Position numbers and translations under genes: made by a program
DNA from: Oscillospiraceae bacterium
GTDB lineage: Bacteria; Bacillota; Clostridia; Oscillospirales; Oscillospiraceae
Direction of reading: 5' to 3'
Assembly: GCA_017469115.1 (NCBI GenBank)
Contig: JAFUGY010000053.1
Location: forward strand, 1-64,000
Length of the DNA stretch: 64,000 nt
The notes under the pieces: model-generated
Told to the model about the DNA's origin: nothing
Databases searched by the model: none
The model's input: only the letters and a program-made list of their open reading frames with translations
Shown here: positions 16,910 through 26,594 of the stretch, one piece after another
How the letters are laid out: each line of letters starts with the position of its first letter
Numbering within the stretch: the first letter of the stretch is position 1

Positions 16910-18583
16910 TTACTTCTTTACGATATACTTCCTGACGTCAATAGAAACGGCAAGGATAATGATCAAGCCGCGGATAATATACTGGATATACGGATTAACG
17001 CCGAGGAACTGCAGCGCATAGACAATCGCCTGCAGAATGACAGCACCGATCACGACGCCCTGAATGGTGCCAACGCCTCCCGAGAAGGAAACACCACCGA
17101 CAACAACTGCGCTGATTGCATCCGTTTCATAGTTCAAGCCGGTATTGGCACCAACCGATGTAATACGGGCAGCTTCCAGAAATGCTGCGATACCGTAGAG
17201 CACACCGGCCATCAGATAAACAAGCATGATGGTCTTCGCCACGTTGACGCCGGAGACTGCTGCAGCCTCGGTATTGCCGCCGACAGCAAACATGTTCTTT
17301 CCGAGTTTCGTCTTATTCCAGATCACCCAGACAATCGCTGCCAGAGCCAGGAAGTAGATTACCACCAGCGGAATACGAATACCACCAAGGTAGATGGCAC
17401 CCGCCGCAACGTTGAGGAAGTTCGGATCAAAAGTGGAAAGGGCCTGTGCCGTGCCGGATGGCTGAGACTCGATATAGAGGCAGTTTACACCGTAGGCAAT
17501 CAGCTGCGTACCAAGGGTAACAATGAATGCGTGCAAGTGCAGTTTAGCTACACCAAAGCCGTTAATCATGCTGAAAGCAACCGCCACAGCAATTGATGCA
17601 AACAGCGGGATAAGCAGCCCGAGATTACCGAGAGAGGTGACCATTGTGGGATACATACGGCTGGCATAGGTTGTAGCCTGAACAAGAGAAGCTGTCACAG
17701 CAGCGGAAACACCGAGAACACGGCCGATTGAAAGGTCGGTACCTGCAAGAACGATCAATCCGGCACAGCCGAGTGCCAGGATTCCCTTGGTGGATGCATT
17801 CTGCAGAATATTCAGAATGTTGTTCATGCTCAGGAAGTCAATTCTGATGATGGAAACTATCACAAGAATCAAGCCCATGATGATGAACAGTGCATAGTTC
17901 AGGAGGAATGTTGTAACCTTGGTGACTTTCGGATTTGCAGCTCTTGTACGGGCACGCGGTTTGATATCCATGGCCTGAATGAGGAAATAGGAAAGAGCCA
18001 TCACAACCAGCACCACGCCAATGAACTGAACAGGAACCGCATTGGTCATATGCTTGTTTTCCAGCAGCTTCGGCAGGTTCTCCCGATACATGGCAAGAAG
18101 GGTTTCATTCCCGGCGAGAGCATCGTATTCCGCCTCATCGGTAATGCCAAGTTCCTGCATTGCCATGTCTTTCCGCATGGCATCACTGCGGTCATGATCT
18201 TTGATCAGGTCATTGTAGTTTTCTTCGGTAACGGTATCGTCTACACTTTGGGCATAAGCAAAGAACAGATCACGGTTTTTGGCATTTGCCTGAGCCGTTT
18301 CAAACGCTGCTCTTTCGTCCACCGCTTTATCCACAACACCGGCGTCCAATCCAAAGTCTTTCAGGAAGCCCTTCATATTATCTGCCCCGACCTTGGAAAC
18401 ACTGCCCAGCTCTGTGAGCTTGTCCGGGCTCTGGATGAGCGTCATGGCGGTTTTTTTGTCACTGCCCATCATGTTAACGGCATTGACATAAATATTATTT
18501 CCAGTAACACCATAAGCTACACAGGCAATGCCGATCAGCAGCACAGCCAGCATGATGATACTGACAATTCTTATTTTACGCAT
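16910..18583 (-). CDS. mglC: Galactose/methyl-galactoside ABC transporter permease with N-terminal extension
   Basis: 557 residues against about 336 for E. coli MglC. The C-terminal part (about 225-557) is a standard ribose/galactose-type permease (CAGLIVLAGTDLSIGRVLGV, GNTEAAAVSGVNVAKT, VVVGGVSFSGGVGTIQGV). The first about 205 residues form an added membrane helix (about 6-26), a charged outside domain of about 155 residues, and another helix (QFIGVVLVVMALSYFLIQA). The added domain could contact MglB or the wall. It lies 14 nt after mglA. Confidence 0.9.
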   Translation of the reverse strand: MRKIRIVSIIMLAVLLIGIACVAYGVTGNNIYVNAVNMMGSDKKTAMTLIQSPDKLTELGSVSKVGADNMKGFLKDFGLDAGVVDKAVDERAAFETAQANAKNRDLFFAYAQSVDDTVTEENYNDLIKDHDRSDAMRKDMAMQELGITDEAEYDALAGNETLLAMYRENLPKLLENKHMTNAVPVQFIGVVLVVMALSYFLIQAMDIKPRARTRAANPKVTKVTTFLLNYALFIIMGLILVIVSIIRIDFLSMNNILNILQNASTKGILALGCAGLIVLAGTDLSIGRVLGVSAAVTASLVQATTYASRMYPTMVTSLGNLGLLIPLFASIAVAVAFSMINGFGVAKLHLHAFIVTLGTQLIAYGVNCLYIESQPSGTAQALSTFDPNFLNVAAGAIYLGGIRIPLVVIYFLALAAIVWVIWNKTKLGKNMFAVGGNTEAAAVSGVNVAKTIMLVYLMAGVLYGIAAFLEAARITSVGANTGLNYETDAISAVVVGGVSFSGGVGTIQGVVIGAVILQAIVYALQFLGVNPYIQYIIRGLIIILAVSIDVRKYIVKK

Positions 18584-18597
18584 CTTCTTTCACCTCA

Positions 18598-20151
18598 TCA
18601 TACATACTTGGCTGCCAGAGCCATAATCGTTTCCTGTTCGCCCGGAATATTGCCAAAGTCTTTTCCGCGTTCCACTATACCGGCTAACCGACCGTTGGAC
18701 ATGACCAGAATCCGGTCACAAATACCAAGCAGCTCCGGCATTTCGGAAGAAACCATCATAACGCCTTTTCCCTGTTCTGCCAGATTCAGAATCAACTGAT
18801 AAATCTCATACTTGGCACCGACGTCGATACCACGGGTCGGTTCATCGAGCAAAAGAACGTCAGGCTCCGTCAAAAGCCAGCGGCCGATAATCACTTTCTG
18901 CTGATTTCCACCGGAAAGGCTCTTGATGTGCGTCTTCTTGGAAGGCGTTTTGACCTTGATAGAATCAATGACCCAATCGGTATCCTTATCCATCTTTTTG
19001 CCGTTGAGAAGTGGTTTGCCATAGCTGTCAACATTGGCAATGATCGAATTGAAAAGAATGGTATTCTCTCCGAAAATACCGGTTGCACGCCGTTCTTCCG
19101 TAATCAGGGCAAAACCGTTTTTCCGGGCTTCATCCGTTGTAACATTGTTGATAGGCTTTCCCTGCATGACGAGCTCTCCGCCGCCGCAGGTGTAATACCC
19201 GAAGAGCGAGTTGAGGAGTTCTGTACGCCGGGATCCGACAAGGCCGGCAACACCGAGCACTTCGCCCTTATGCAGCTGGAAGCTGACATTATGACAAGTG
19301 GGCTCGTAACGGCCCGAGAAATCTTTTACATCCAGGAGAACTTCGCCGATTTTATTATTCTTCGGCGGAAACTGATTTGTCATTTCACGCCCAACCATCA
19401 GACGAATGATTTCTGCTTTCGTCAGCGTTCCGGCATCGCGGGTTGTAATCCACTGACCGTCACGCATAATCGTAACTTCATCAGAGATGCTTAAAATCTC
19501 ATCCATCTTGTGGCTGATGTATATAATTCCAACGCCTTCTGATGTGAGGCGTTTCATAATGCGGAACAAATGTTCCACTTCATCTTCTGTCAGGGAACTG
19601 GTAGGTTCATCCAATACCAGTATTTTTGCATTATAGGAAACAGCTTTTCCGATCTCCACCATCTGGCGCTTGGATACGGAAAGCTCACCGATGATCTGTT
19701 TCGGATCGACATCGATTTCCAGCCGTTCGAAAACCGCTTTGGTTTCATCGTACATTTTTTTGCTGTCCACAATCCCGAACTTATTTGTAGGAAAGCGGCC
19801 CAGCCACATATTCTCCATAACATTTCGCCGCAGGACCTGGTTCAGTTCCTGATGCACCATTGCCACCCCGTTATCCAGAGCATCACGCGGGCTGGCAAAT
19901 GCAACCGGCTTGCCATTCATCGTTACAGTACCGCCGTCGAGCGTATAAATGCCGAATAGACATTTCATTAACGTAGATTTTCCTGCGCCATTTTCACCCA
20001 TCAGCGCATGCACAGTACCGGCTTTCAGCTGCAACTTTGCATGGTCAAGGGCTTTGACACCAGGAAACTGTTTTTCTATATCCAACATTTCCAGCAGGAG
20101 AGGCTGGTTGGCTGCGTTATCCTGTTTTTCAGGCATCGTCTGTATCACCAC
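18598..20151 (-). CDS. mglA: Galactose/methyl-galactoside ABC transporter ATP-binding protein
   Basis: 517 residues with two ABC domains. The first has Walker [15 protein letters not shown], signature [15 protein letters not shown] and Walker [12 protein letters not shown]. The second has the degenerate Walker [17 protein letters not shown] usual for this family, but a full signature [10 protein letters not shown] and [10 protein letters not shown]. It drives galactose uptake with MglC. The start is GTG at 20151 or ATG at 20136; neither has a textbook SD. Confidence 0.95.
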   Translation of the reverse strand: MVIQTMPEKQDNAANQPLLLEMLDIEKQFPGVKALDHAKLQLKAGTVHALMGENGAGKSTLMKCLFGIYTLDGGTVTMNGKPVAFASPRDALDNGVAMVHQELNQVLRRNVMENMWLGRFPTNKFGIVDSKKMYDETKAVFERLEIDVDPKQIIGELSVSKRQMVEIGKAVSYNAKILVLDEPTSSLTEDEVEHLFRIMKRLTSEGVGIIYISHKMDEILSISDEVTIMRDGQWITTRDAGTLTKAEIIRLMVGREMTNQFPPKNNKIGEVLLDVKDFSGRYEPTCHNVSFQLHKGEVLGVAGLVGSRRTELLNSLFGYYTCGGGELVMQGKPINNVTTDEARKNGFALITEERRATGIFGENTILFNSIIANVDSYGKPLLNGKKMDKDTDWVIDSIKVKTPSKKTHIKSLSGGNQQKVIIGRWLLTEPDVLLLDEPTRGIDVGAKYEIYQLILNLAEQGKGVMMVSSEMPELLGICDRILVMSNGRLAGIVERGKDFGNIPGEQETIMALAAKYV

Positions 20152-20197
20152 TTTTCAGCTTTAATAATCTTGGAAAACAAACCATTTTTCAAAACTA

Positions 20198-20221
20198 TTC
20201 CGGCGACCAAAGCCGCCGGAA
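20198..20221 (-). promoter_or_regulatory. Hairpin between mglB and mglA
   Basis: An 8-bp GC-rich stem TTCCGGCG/CGCCGGAA with an 8-nt loop, followed on the minus transcript by a short T run. It lies in the 108-nt gap after the binding-protein gene and probably favours mglB over mglAC expression. Confidence 0.6.
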
Positions 20222-20259
20222 CAGTCGAAGCATCAAAACAACTATAACTTACAAACCGA

Positions 20260-21312
20260 TCAGCCAACAGAGTCAGCAGTGATCTTTGCATACGGAATGT
20301 AGACAGAGCAGCCGTCATCATTCAGATTGTACATATCTTCCAGACCTTCATACCATGTGCCGTTGAGCAGCCAGTTCATCATGAAGCGAATGTTTGCTTC
20401 GCCCATTTCATCGCCGTCCTGTTTGACAGTAGCGGTCATACGGCCGGCTCTGATTGCTTCAATAGCAGCGTCGGTTGCGTCAACACCGATGACCGTGATT
20501 GCAGGATCGCCTGCATTGCCCGTGTTGTATCCGGACTGGTTGAGAGCAGCAATGACACCAATTGCCATGTCGTCGTTATTGGCGAAGACAAGCTCAAGTT
20601 CCGGATGTGCCTGCCAGGTGGAGAGCATAGCATCGTTGGCCTTGGTGGTATCCCAGTCAGCAACAATGATATCGGTGACCATCTCGAGGGGAACGCCGAG
20701 CTCTACAGCCGTCTCTTCAGAGTACTGTGTACGTGCAATTGCTTCCGGGTTGTTGGCAACACCCTTGAATTCGACAAACTGGACATTGCCATCGCCGTTC
20801 AGGTCAATTGCAGCGGGATCTGCTGCCCAGAGGTCAGCCAGGATTTCGCCCTGCATATCGCCAGCTTCACGGGGAAGTGTGCCTACGAAGAAGGATCCGG
20901 AATCTTTTACAACAGAATCATAGGTCTCTTCAGAAGGCGGAATGTTGTAGAACAGGAAAGGAATACCGGCTTCGGTGAACTTGTCAACGAGAGTCTGGCC
21001 GCCGGCGGGCTCTGCGAGGTTAATGATAACGAAATCGGGCTTCTTGCTGACAGCCTGGTCGGCCTGTTCGACCTGCTTTGCCATGTCGTCACCGGCATCC
21101 TGCATGTCGAGGTTGATCTTCACGCCGAGCTCATCGCCGATCGTCTCAGCCCACTTGATCATGCCCTGACGGACAGAGGAGCCATATGTGTCGTCGAACT
21201 TCCATACAAGGACTGTGACGTTGTATTCTGACTTCTCTTCTGCAAGTGCAGCGGGGCAAGCCAGAGCAACAATCATAATGAGTGCCAGCGCGAGGGTCAG
21301 GAATTTCTTCAT
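20260..21312 (-). CDS. mglB: Galactose-binding protein of the Mgl ABC transporter
   Basis: 350 residues. The signal peptide MKKFLTLALALIMIVALA is cleaved near AALA-EEK; it has a Cys but not a canonical lipobox. The mature protein is a type-1 periplasmic binding fold. Its calcium loop DLNGDGNVQF is diagnostic of the MglB/GGBP branch. I chose the start at 21312 because GGAGG precedes it by 8 nt. First gene of mglBAC and the small membrane protein. Confidence 0.94.
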   Translation of the reverse strand: MKKFLTLALALIMIVALACPAALAEEKSEYNVTVLVWKFDDTYGSSVRQGMIKWAETIGDELGVKINLDMQDAGDDMAKQVEQADQAVSKKPDFVIINLAEPAGGQTLVDKFTEAGIPFLFYNIPPSEETYDSVVKDSGSFFVGTLPREAGDMQGEILADLWAADPAAIDLNGDGNVQFVEFKGVANNPEAIARTQYSEETAVELGVPLEMVTDIIVADWDTTKANDAMLSTWQAHPELELVFANNDDMAIGVIAALNQSGYNTGNAGDPAITVIGVDATDAAIEAIRAGRMTATVKQDGDEMGEANIRFMMNWLLNGTWYEGLEDMYNLNDDGCSVYIPYAKITADSVG

Positions 21313-21395
21313 TTGGTATACCTCCAATAAAAAATATATTCACGGGGATTCCCCCTGGTGAACCAAAAGAAACTGATTTTGATTTTATTGATATT

Positions 21396-21424
21396 ATTTT
21401 AATTCCAGAAATAAAAATGGTCAA
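21396..21424 (-). promoter_or_regulatory. Predicted promoter of the mgl operon
   Basis: Minus strand: TTGACC, 17 nt, TAAAAT, giving an about 75-nt leader before mglB. A small stem (GGGGATTCCCC within TTCAC...GTGAA, about 21341-21364) lies just upstream of the SD. Confidence 0.65.
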
Positions 21425-21440
21425 GAGAAACGCAAACGTC

Positions 21441-21493
21441 AATTTGCACAAAAATAGCACTTCGTTTTTGTGCAATTTGCACAAGCGAAGTGC
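21441..21493. promoter_or_regulatory. Overlapping palindromes upstream of the mgl promoter
   Basis: Three copies of the half-site TTGCACAA lie at 21444-21451, 21468-21475 (inverted) and 21477-21484. The last two form the palindrome TTGTGCAATTTGCACAA. Two mutually exclusive stems are also possible: TTGCACAAAAA/TTTTTGTGCAA (11 bp) and GCACTTCG/CGAAGTGC (8 bp). The block sits just upstream of the -35, so a DNA operator is more likely than an RNA switch. Confidence 0.6.
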
Positions 21494-21537
21494 GTTAAAA
21501 ACATCTTCCCTTTCTGTAGCCGATAACAGGGAAACCT

Positions 21538-22269
21538 TCAAATATCAGGATGAAACGAAAAGGAATTGTCCCGTGCACGAGCGCAGCGCTCTTCATAATA
21601 CAATGCCCAAACTGTGTTGGTATAGGGTGCCGTCCATACAGAAGCAAAGGGTATGAAAAGGTCCAACAACAACCAGCCTATCATGGATAAATCCAGCGTG
21701 AAAAGTTCTGCTTTATGCCCCTTCATCATTTCTTTGCTTTCACGGATACACTGCAGGACAGATTTTTCCGGATGGTCAAGGAGGAGATAAATCGCCATAC
21801 GGTATCGGTATGCCGCGACAATACCGGGAATCACCAGCAGGAGACTCCAGAGCATGATGAAAAGCCCTTCCAACAGTTTCAGCAGAACAACTCGACCCGC
21901 TATGGCAAATCCATCCAGAAGATTGCCGTAAACTGCATTTGCCTGACGAATGGTATTCAAAATGAAGATGATAAAGCCGGCCGAAACAATCATCATGACG
22001 ATTTGCAAAGCAGTATCAATCAGAGAGGCCAGGGCTGAAGGCTGAAACCGGGAAGCATAGGAAATCACATAACTGTAATCTCCGTTTTGATAGGCTCCCA
22101 TTATGCGCTCGAAATCTCTTGCCGAAATACTGACACCCATCAGACGGGCAGAAAGCGTGCTGATCACCATGGAAAGCACAGCATAAATTACACCGGCAAT
22201 CATCACACTGGGTACTGCTTTGGTACAAAGCTCCCAGGCTTTCGACTTTAAGGAACGTGTATCTGTCAT
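21538..22269 (-). CDS. DUF975 family integral membrane protein
   Basis: 243 residues, about five or six membrane helices. The DUF975 features are the N-terminal SLKSKAWELCTKAVPSVM, the central LLVIPGIVAAYRYRMAIYLLLDHP and the following CIRESKEMMKGHK, then a late aromatic TAPYTNTVWALYYEE. Function is unknown in the family. It lies 41 nt after the rodA-like gene and may share its transcript. Confidence 0.88.
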   Translation of the reverse strand: MTDTRSLKSKAWELCTKAVPSVMIAGVIYAVLSMVISTLSARLMGVSISARDFERIMGAYQNGDYSYVISYASRFQPSALASLIDTALQIVMMIVSAGFIIFILNTIRQANAVYGNLLDGFAIAGRVVLLKLLEGLFIMLWSLLLVIPGIVAAYRYRMAIYLLLDHPEKSVLQCIRESKEMMKGHKAELFTLDLSMIGWLLLDLFIPFASVWTAPYTNTVWALYYEERCARARDNSFSFHPDI

Positions 22270-22310
22270 TTTATTTGAATCCTTTCACGCATCTGAGAAA
22301 ACCCGCTCGT

Positions 22311-23480
22311 TCAGGAATAGATCGAGTGCTGCGGTTTCAGCTTAAATTTTATCCCTGACACGATTCCGGCTGCCGCGTACATCGTAACCATGGAAGATCC
22401 CCCATAACTGAAAAACGGCAGCGTAATCCCAATCACCGGGGTAATCCCGATGCACATGCCGATATTGATGAACATCTGTGCTGCCATTGCTCCGGCTATA
22501 CCCATACAAATCAGCATATCGTACGTTCTGCCGCAATGGAGCCCCACTTTTGCGACGTGGATGATAATCACCACCAAGAGAGCTATGACCACAAGGCAGC
22601 CAAGCATGCCGAGTGTTTCACCGGTTGTAGAAAAAATAAAGTCAGTATGTTTACCGGTAAAAACCGTTCTTGTATGCTCGGCATCCACTCCGGTCAAACG
22701 GCCGGAAGCCAACGTCAGCTTACTCTGTGTTGTCTGCCAGGAAATCCCCCACCCATCCGGGTCGATGCTGGGATCATAAGGAGAGAGAAGCCTTTTTTTC
22801 TGATAGTCTTTAAGAAAATACGTCCACATCACGGGAATAATCGCAGCTACTGCAGCTCCTCCGAGGGCAAACCAATATAGCTTCACACCGAGGCAAAAGA
22901 ACATCACCAGAAAAACGAAAAGCAGAATGGATGCAGACCCGAGGTCAGCCGAGACAACAACGATCATCAGGAAAACCAACGCGAAGTGGCCAGCCATCTG
23001 AATGACAGAGAAAAGAGAATTGATATCCCTGTATTCTTTTAAATACGTCATCTGTTTTGCTGAGACGATAATATAAAGAATTTTGATAACTTCCGAAGGC
23101 TGAACGCCGATTCCGGCAAAACGAATCCATGCCTTGTTCCCGGTTCCGTCATCTGCGCCGAAAATAACAAGCGCAATTATCAACCCCACATTGATGACAC
23201 ACAGGATTCTCCACTGTTCCCCCAAGATATCTGCGTCAATCACCGTCATCACCACAAATGCACCGATCCCAAGGAACATGGAAAAGACCTGTACCAAAAT
23301 GTACTTTGTCGGGTTTGACAGGAAAACGCTTCCTGCCATTGCATTGACCGCGCGGCGAACCATGAAGATCCCGTAAATGGAGCTGACTGTACAGATAGCA
23401 AGAAGGAAAATATCCGCCCGCTCAAAAAACTGTTTTATATAAGGCCTGAACTTATTAATGTCAAGGCACCACCTTTCCAA
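22311..23480 (-). CDS. rodA: RodA/FtsW/SpoVE-family cell-wall polymerase
   Basis: About 389 residues, ten membrane helices. SEDS glycosyltransferases polymerise lipid II into peptidoglycan. Family motifs are NKAWIRFAGIGVQPSEVIKI, the DLGSAS segment and the C-terminal PVIGITLPFFSYGGSSMV. RodA fits better than FtsW by the ITPVIGITLPF wording, but that is not decisive. The start is uncertain: no ATG precedes the first helix. A TTG at 23480 is the longest reading; the only good SD (AAGGTGG) lies inside it and would serve an ATT codon at 23459. Confidence 0.9.
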   Translation of the reverse strand: MERWCLDINKFRPYIKQFFERADIFLLAICTVSSIYGIFMVRRAVNAMAGSVFLSNPTKYILVQVFSMFLGIGAFVVMTVIDADILGEQWRILCVINVGLIIALVIFGADDGTGNKAWIRFAGIGVQPSEVIKILYIIVSAKQMTYLKEYRDINSLFSVIQMAGHFALVFLMIVVVSADLGSASILLFVFLVMFFCLGVKLYWFALGGAAVAAIIPVMWTYFLKDYQKKRLLSPYDPSIDPDGWGISWQTTQSKLTLASGRLTGVDAEHTRTVFTGKHTDFIFSTTGETLGMLGCLVVIALLVVIIIHVAKVGLHCGRTYDMLICMGIAGAMAAQMFINIGMCIGITPVIGITLPFFSYGGSSMVTMYAAAGIVSGIKFKLKPQHSIYS

Positions 23481-23520
23481 AGCCTGTCACTGGAGTTTTT
23501 ATTTTATCACAAGATTGCAC

Positions 23521-23550
23521 TTTACGCAACGGCGTCAATCGTGGTATAAT
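23521..23550 (+). promoter_or_regulatory. Predicted extended -10 promoter of tsaE
   Basis: Weak -35 TTTACG, 18 nt, perfect TATAAT preceded by TGG (extended -10). An AGGAGG follows at 23572-23577. Confidence 0.55.
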
Positions 23551-23592
23551 GTGAACGAAATTAAAATTTACAGGAGGCCGGAACTCGGCTAG

Positions 23593-24012
23593 GTGCATCA
23601 ATTGACAGAATATTACAGCAACAGTGAAAAAGAAACAGAAGAAATCGGAGCTGCTTTTGCAAAAGATCTCCCGGGCGGAACCGTTGTAGCCATGTATGGA
23701 GATCTGGGAGCAGGCAAAACCGCTTTTGTTCGCGGTATGGCTCGCGGCCTCGGGTTGAATGCGCATGTATCAAGCCCAACATTTACAATTGTTAACGAAT
23801 ATCCCGGCGAACGTGAGCTGATTCACTTTGATATGTACAGGCTCTCATCTGCCGATGAATTGTTTGATATCGGCTGGGAGGATTATCTGAACCGCGGTGC
23901 TATTTGCGCTGTTGAGTGGAGTGAAAACGTACGCGATGCTTTTTTCGGTGACGAGATCAATGTTACCATTGAAAAGACCGGCGATTGCTCGAGGAGGATC
24001 ACCATATGCTGA
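23593..24012 (+). CDS. tsaE: tRNA threonylcarbamoyladenosine biosynthesis ATPase TsaE
   Basis: 139 residues. It is an ATPase needed to turn over the TsaB-TsaD complex that makes t6A37 in ANN-reading tRNAs. Walker A is GDLGAGKTAF; the family features SSPTFTIVNEY and HFDMYRL follow. GTG is the first possible start after an in-frame stop, about 15 nt from the SD. It overlaps tsaB by 7 nt. tsaC and tsaD are not in the window. Confidence 0.95.
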   Translation: MHQLTEYYSNSEKETEEIGAAFAKDLPGGTVVAMYGDLGAGKTAFVRGMARGLGLNAHVSSPTFTIVNEYPGERELIHFDMYRLSSADELFDIGWEDYLNRGAICAVEWSENVRDAFFGDEINVTIEKTGDCSRRITIC

Positions 24013-24707
24013 CGCTTGCTTTTGAATCTTCCGCCAAGGCTGCTTCTGTTGCTCTGGTCCGTGACGGAGAACTGGTTGCTCAGTCCTTTCAATGTTCCGG
24101 GCTTACTCACAGTAAAACTCTTTTACCGATGGCAGAGGATATGCTTAAAAACACCGATCTCTCTCTCCGCGATATTGATCTGATTGCCTGTGCACACGGC
24201 CCCGGTTCTTTCACAGGGATCCGCATCGGCATTGCTACGGTTAAGGGGCTTGCATGGGCGTTGGAAAAACCCTGTGCAGGCGTATCCACATTGGAGGCAA
24301 TGGCATGGAACGGCGTATCAACCGGAGGATTGATCTGTGCAGTAATGGATGCACGGCGAAATCAGGTCTATAACGCACTGTTCCGGATTCAGGATGGAAT
24401 CCCCGTCCGACTGACGGAAGACAGAGCGATTTCCCTGGAAGAATTGCGCCGGGATCTTGAATCCTTTGATGACAATGCATTTCTTGTAGGAGACGGAACC
24501 CGAATCACTGCCGAATATTTCAGTGCCAGTCATATTCCCTGGCGTACTGTTCCTTCCAATCTGACGATGCAGAGTGCGTGGGGCGTAGCAATGGCTGCAC
24601 AGGGAAAGAAGGGCGGCTCGGCAGACGCGCTTTTACCTGTCTATCTGCGGCTCTCGCAGGCTGAAAGAGAACGCCAGGAACGCCTGTCCAAACAGGCAAA
24701 TGCATAG
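24006..24707 (+). CDS. tsaB: tRNA threonylcarbamoyladenosine biosynthesis protein TsaB
   Basis: 233 residues, ASKHA fold, the dimerisation partner of TsaD in t6A synthesis. The N-terminus LTLAFESSAKAASVALV and the GPGSFTGIRIGIATVKGLA motif are characteristic. The start at 24006 has GAGGAGG upstream inside tsaE; a TTG at 23985 is less likely. Confidence 0.95.
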   Translation: MLTLAFESSAKAASVALVRDGELVAQSFQCSGLTHSKTLLPMAEDMLKNTDLSLRDIDLIACAHGPGSFTGIRIGIATVKGLAWALEKPCAGVSTLEAMAWNGVSTGGLICAVMDARRNQVYNALFRIQDGIPVRLTEDRAISLEELRRDLESFDDNAFLVGDGTRITAEYFSASHIPWRTVPSNLTMQSAWGVAMAAQGKKGGSADALLPVYLRLSQAERERQERLSKQANA

Positions 24708-24787
24708 AGCCTCAACAAAGCAGGTTCTAATCCGTTTCTGGGTAAAAAAGTTAACCCCAATTTTTGATATATGAGGAGTGTCAAACC

Positions 24788-25417
24788 ATGAGCAAAGTAT
24801 TCGTATTCGATCACCCACTAATTCAGCACAAACTCTCTATTCTGAGAGACAAGCGCACCAGCGTAAAAGAGTTCCGTGAACTGATCTCTGAAATTGCCAT
24901 GCTGATGTGCTATGAGTGTACGCGCGATCTGCCCCTTGAGGACATCGATGTAGAGACTCCTGTAGCGGTTGCACATTGCAAGAGAATCGCAGGAAAAAAG
25001 CTGGCAATTGTTCCCATTCTGCGCGCCGGGCTTGGCCTTGTTGACGGAATGGTAAATATGATTCCCAATGTAAAGGTCGGTCATATTGGATTGTTCCGTG
25101 ACCCCGCTACCCTTCAGCCGGTAAAGTACTACTTCAAGATGCCCCCTGATATTACCGAACGTGATGTTATTGTTGTGGACCCGATGCTTGCAACCGGTGG
25201 TTCTGCATCAGCTGCAATCACCTTCCTGAAAGAAGCAGGAGTTCAGCACGTTAAGCTGATGTGTGTGATCGGTGCTCCGGAAGGCGTTGCCAAGATGCAG
25301 GAAGATCATCCCGATGTTGATATCTATGTCGCAGCCCTTGACGAAAAGCTGAATGATCACGGATACATCGTACCCGGTCTCGGCGACGCCGGAGACAGAA
25401 TCTTCGGAACAAAATGA
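24788..25417 (+). CDS. upp: Uracil phosphoribosyltransferase
   Basis: 209 residues. It makes UMP from uracil and PRPP in pyrimidine salvage. The PRPP loop is [15 protein letters not shown] and the C-terminal uracil-binding end is [17 protein letters not shown]. The ATG at 24788 follows a GAGGAG. It overlaps the DUF1015 gene by 4 nt (ATGA), so the two are co-translated. Confidence 0.96.
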   Translation: MSKVFVFDHPLIQHKLSILRDKRTSVKEFRELISEIAMLMCYECTRDLPLEDIDVETPVAVAHCKRIAGKKLAIVPILRAGLGLVDGMVNMIPNVKVGHIGLFRDPATLQPVKYYFKMPPDITERDVIVVDPMLATGGSASAAITFLKEAGVQHVKLMCVIGAPEGVAKMQEDHPDVDIYVAALDEKLNDHGYIVPGLGDAGDRIFGTK

Positions 25418-26538
25418 TTTTTTCCCGAGCTGACGTCTTAATTCCTTCTCCAACGATAGATTTGGAAAAATGGAGCGTCATCGCATGTGATCAACACTCT
25501 GCAGAACCGGAATACTGGGATGCACTTGACCGTTTCGTGGGAAATGCACCGAGCACTCTGCGCATGATGCTGCCGGAAGCCTATCTGGACAGAGACGCTG
25601 TGCAGGAAGCTGAATCAATCCATGAAACGATGCAGCATTATCTGGAAAACGGCGTCTTCACCGAATTGCACGACAGCTATATCTATGCTGAGAGGACACT
25701 CCCGTCCGGTGCCGTCAGGCGCGGGCTGGTCGGAAAGGTTGATCTTGATCAATATGATTACAGGAAAGGCTCCGTCTCCCCTATTCGTGCAACAGAGGGA
25801 ACCGTAGAAGAACGTCTGCCGCCGCGCGTCCGGATCAGAAGTGAGGCTCCACTGGAAATGCCTCATATTATGATTTTTATTGATGATCCGGAAGATTATG
25901 TTTTCAGCAGTGTAGAACCCGGACAATTACTGTATGACTTCACACTGAATTGCGGCGGCGGGCATCTTATCGGGAGACAGATCACCGGATCTGCTGCCGA
26001 TCGGATTGACTCTGCTTTTACACGCTTATCTGATGCCGCAAAAAACAAGTACTCCGGTTATGCGCCGGTTGTTCTGGCGATTGGAGACGGTAATCACAGC
26101 CTTGCCACGGCGAAAAAATGCGGAGATCATGATGCGATGGCAGAAATCGTAAACATCAATGATCCGGCAATCGTTTTTGAACCAATCCACCGTGTTCTCT
26201 TTGGAACCGATACCACAGATTTTATCAGGCAATACGGTTCATCCATCACTCGTTTGGAGCGTACAGACGACTATGCTTCTCTGATTGCAGAGACGGACCG
26301 TTTTTGCAAGGACTACCTTGCCCGGCATGGCGGAACGGTTGATTATATTCATAACGACGATGCTGCCATTGAAATGGGCAGCCGTGAAAATTGCGCTGCT
26401 ATTTTGTTACCTACTTTGGACAAGCGGACTTTATTTGACAGTGTCGTCAAGCACGGACCGTTCCCGAAAAAAAGTTTTTCCATCGGTCAAGCGGCAGAAA
26501 AACGTTATTATCTTGAATGCAGAAAGCTCGGCAGATAA
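25414..26538 (+). CDS. DUF1015 family protein
   Basis: 374 residues with the DUF1015 opening [21 protein letters not shown], and [13 protein letters not shown] as the most conserved block. Some members of this large family act as free-serine kinases (ParB-like fold), but the sequence alone does not prove that here. Translation is coupled to upp. Its stop codon lies in the loop of the terminator. Confidence 0.88.
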   Translation: MIFSRADVLIPSPTIDLEKWSVIACDQHSAEPEYWDALDRFVGNAPSTLRMMLPEAYLDRDAVQEAESIHETMQHYLENGVFTELHDSYIYAERTLPSGAVRRGLVGKVDLDQYDYRKGSVSPIRATEGTVEERLPPRVRIRSEAPLEMPHIMIFIDDPEDYVFSSVEPGQLLYDFTLNCGGGHLIGRQITGSAADRIDSAFTRLSDAAKNKYSGYAPVVLAIGDGNHSLATAKKCGDHDAMAEIVNINDPAIVFEPIHRVLFGTDTTDFIRQYGSSITRLERTDDYASLIAETDRFCKDYLARHGGTVDYIHNDDAAIEMGSRENCAAILLPTLDKRTLFDSVVKHGPFPKKSFSIGQAAEKRYYLECRKLGR

Positions 26539-26556
26539 CTGCCGAGCCTTCTTTTT
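26526..26556 (+). terminator. Terminator of upp-DUF1015
   Basis: A 9-bp stem GCTCGGCAG/CTGCCGAGC with the loop ATAA, which contains the DUF1015 stop codon, then CTTCTTTTT. Confidence 0.85.
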
Positions 26557-26594
26557 GATAATATGTGTTTCTTTTCTTTCAGAAAGATTCAGCT

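Noticed and set aside
21441..21493. Riboswitch in the mgl leader
   Set aside because: The alternative stems lie upstream of the predicted -35, so they would not be in the mRNA; a DNA operator is more likely.
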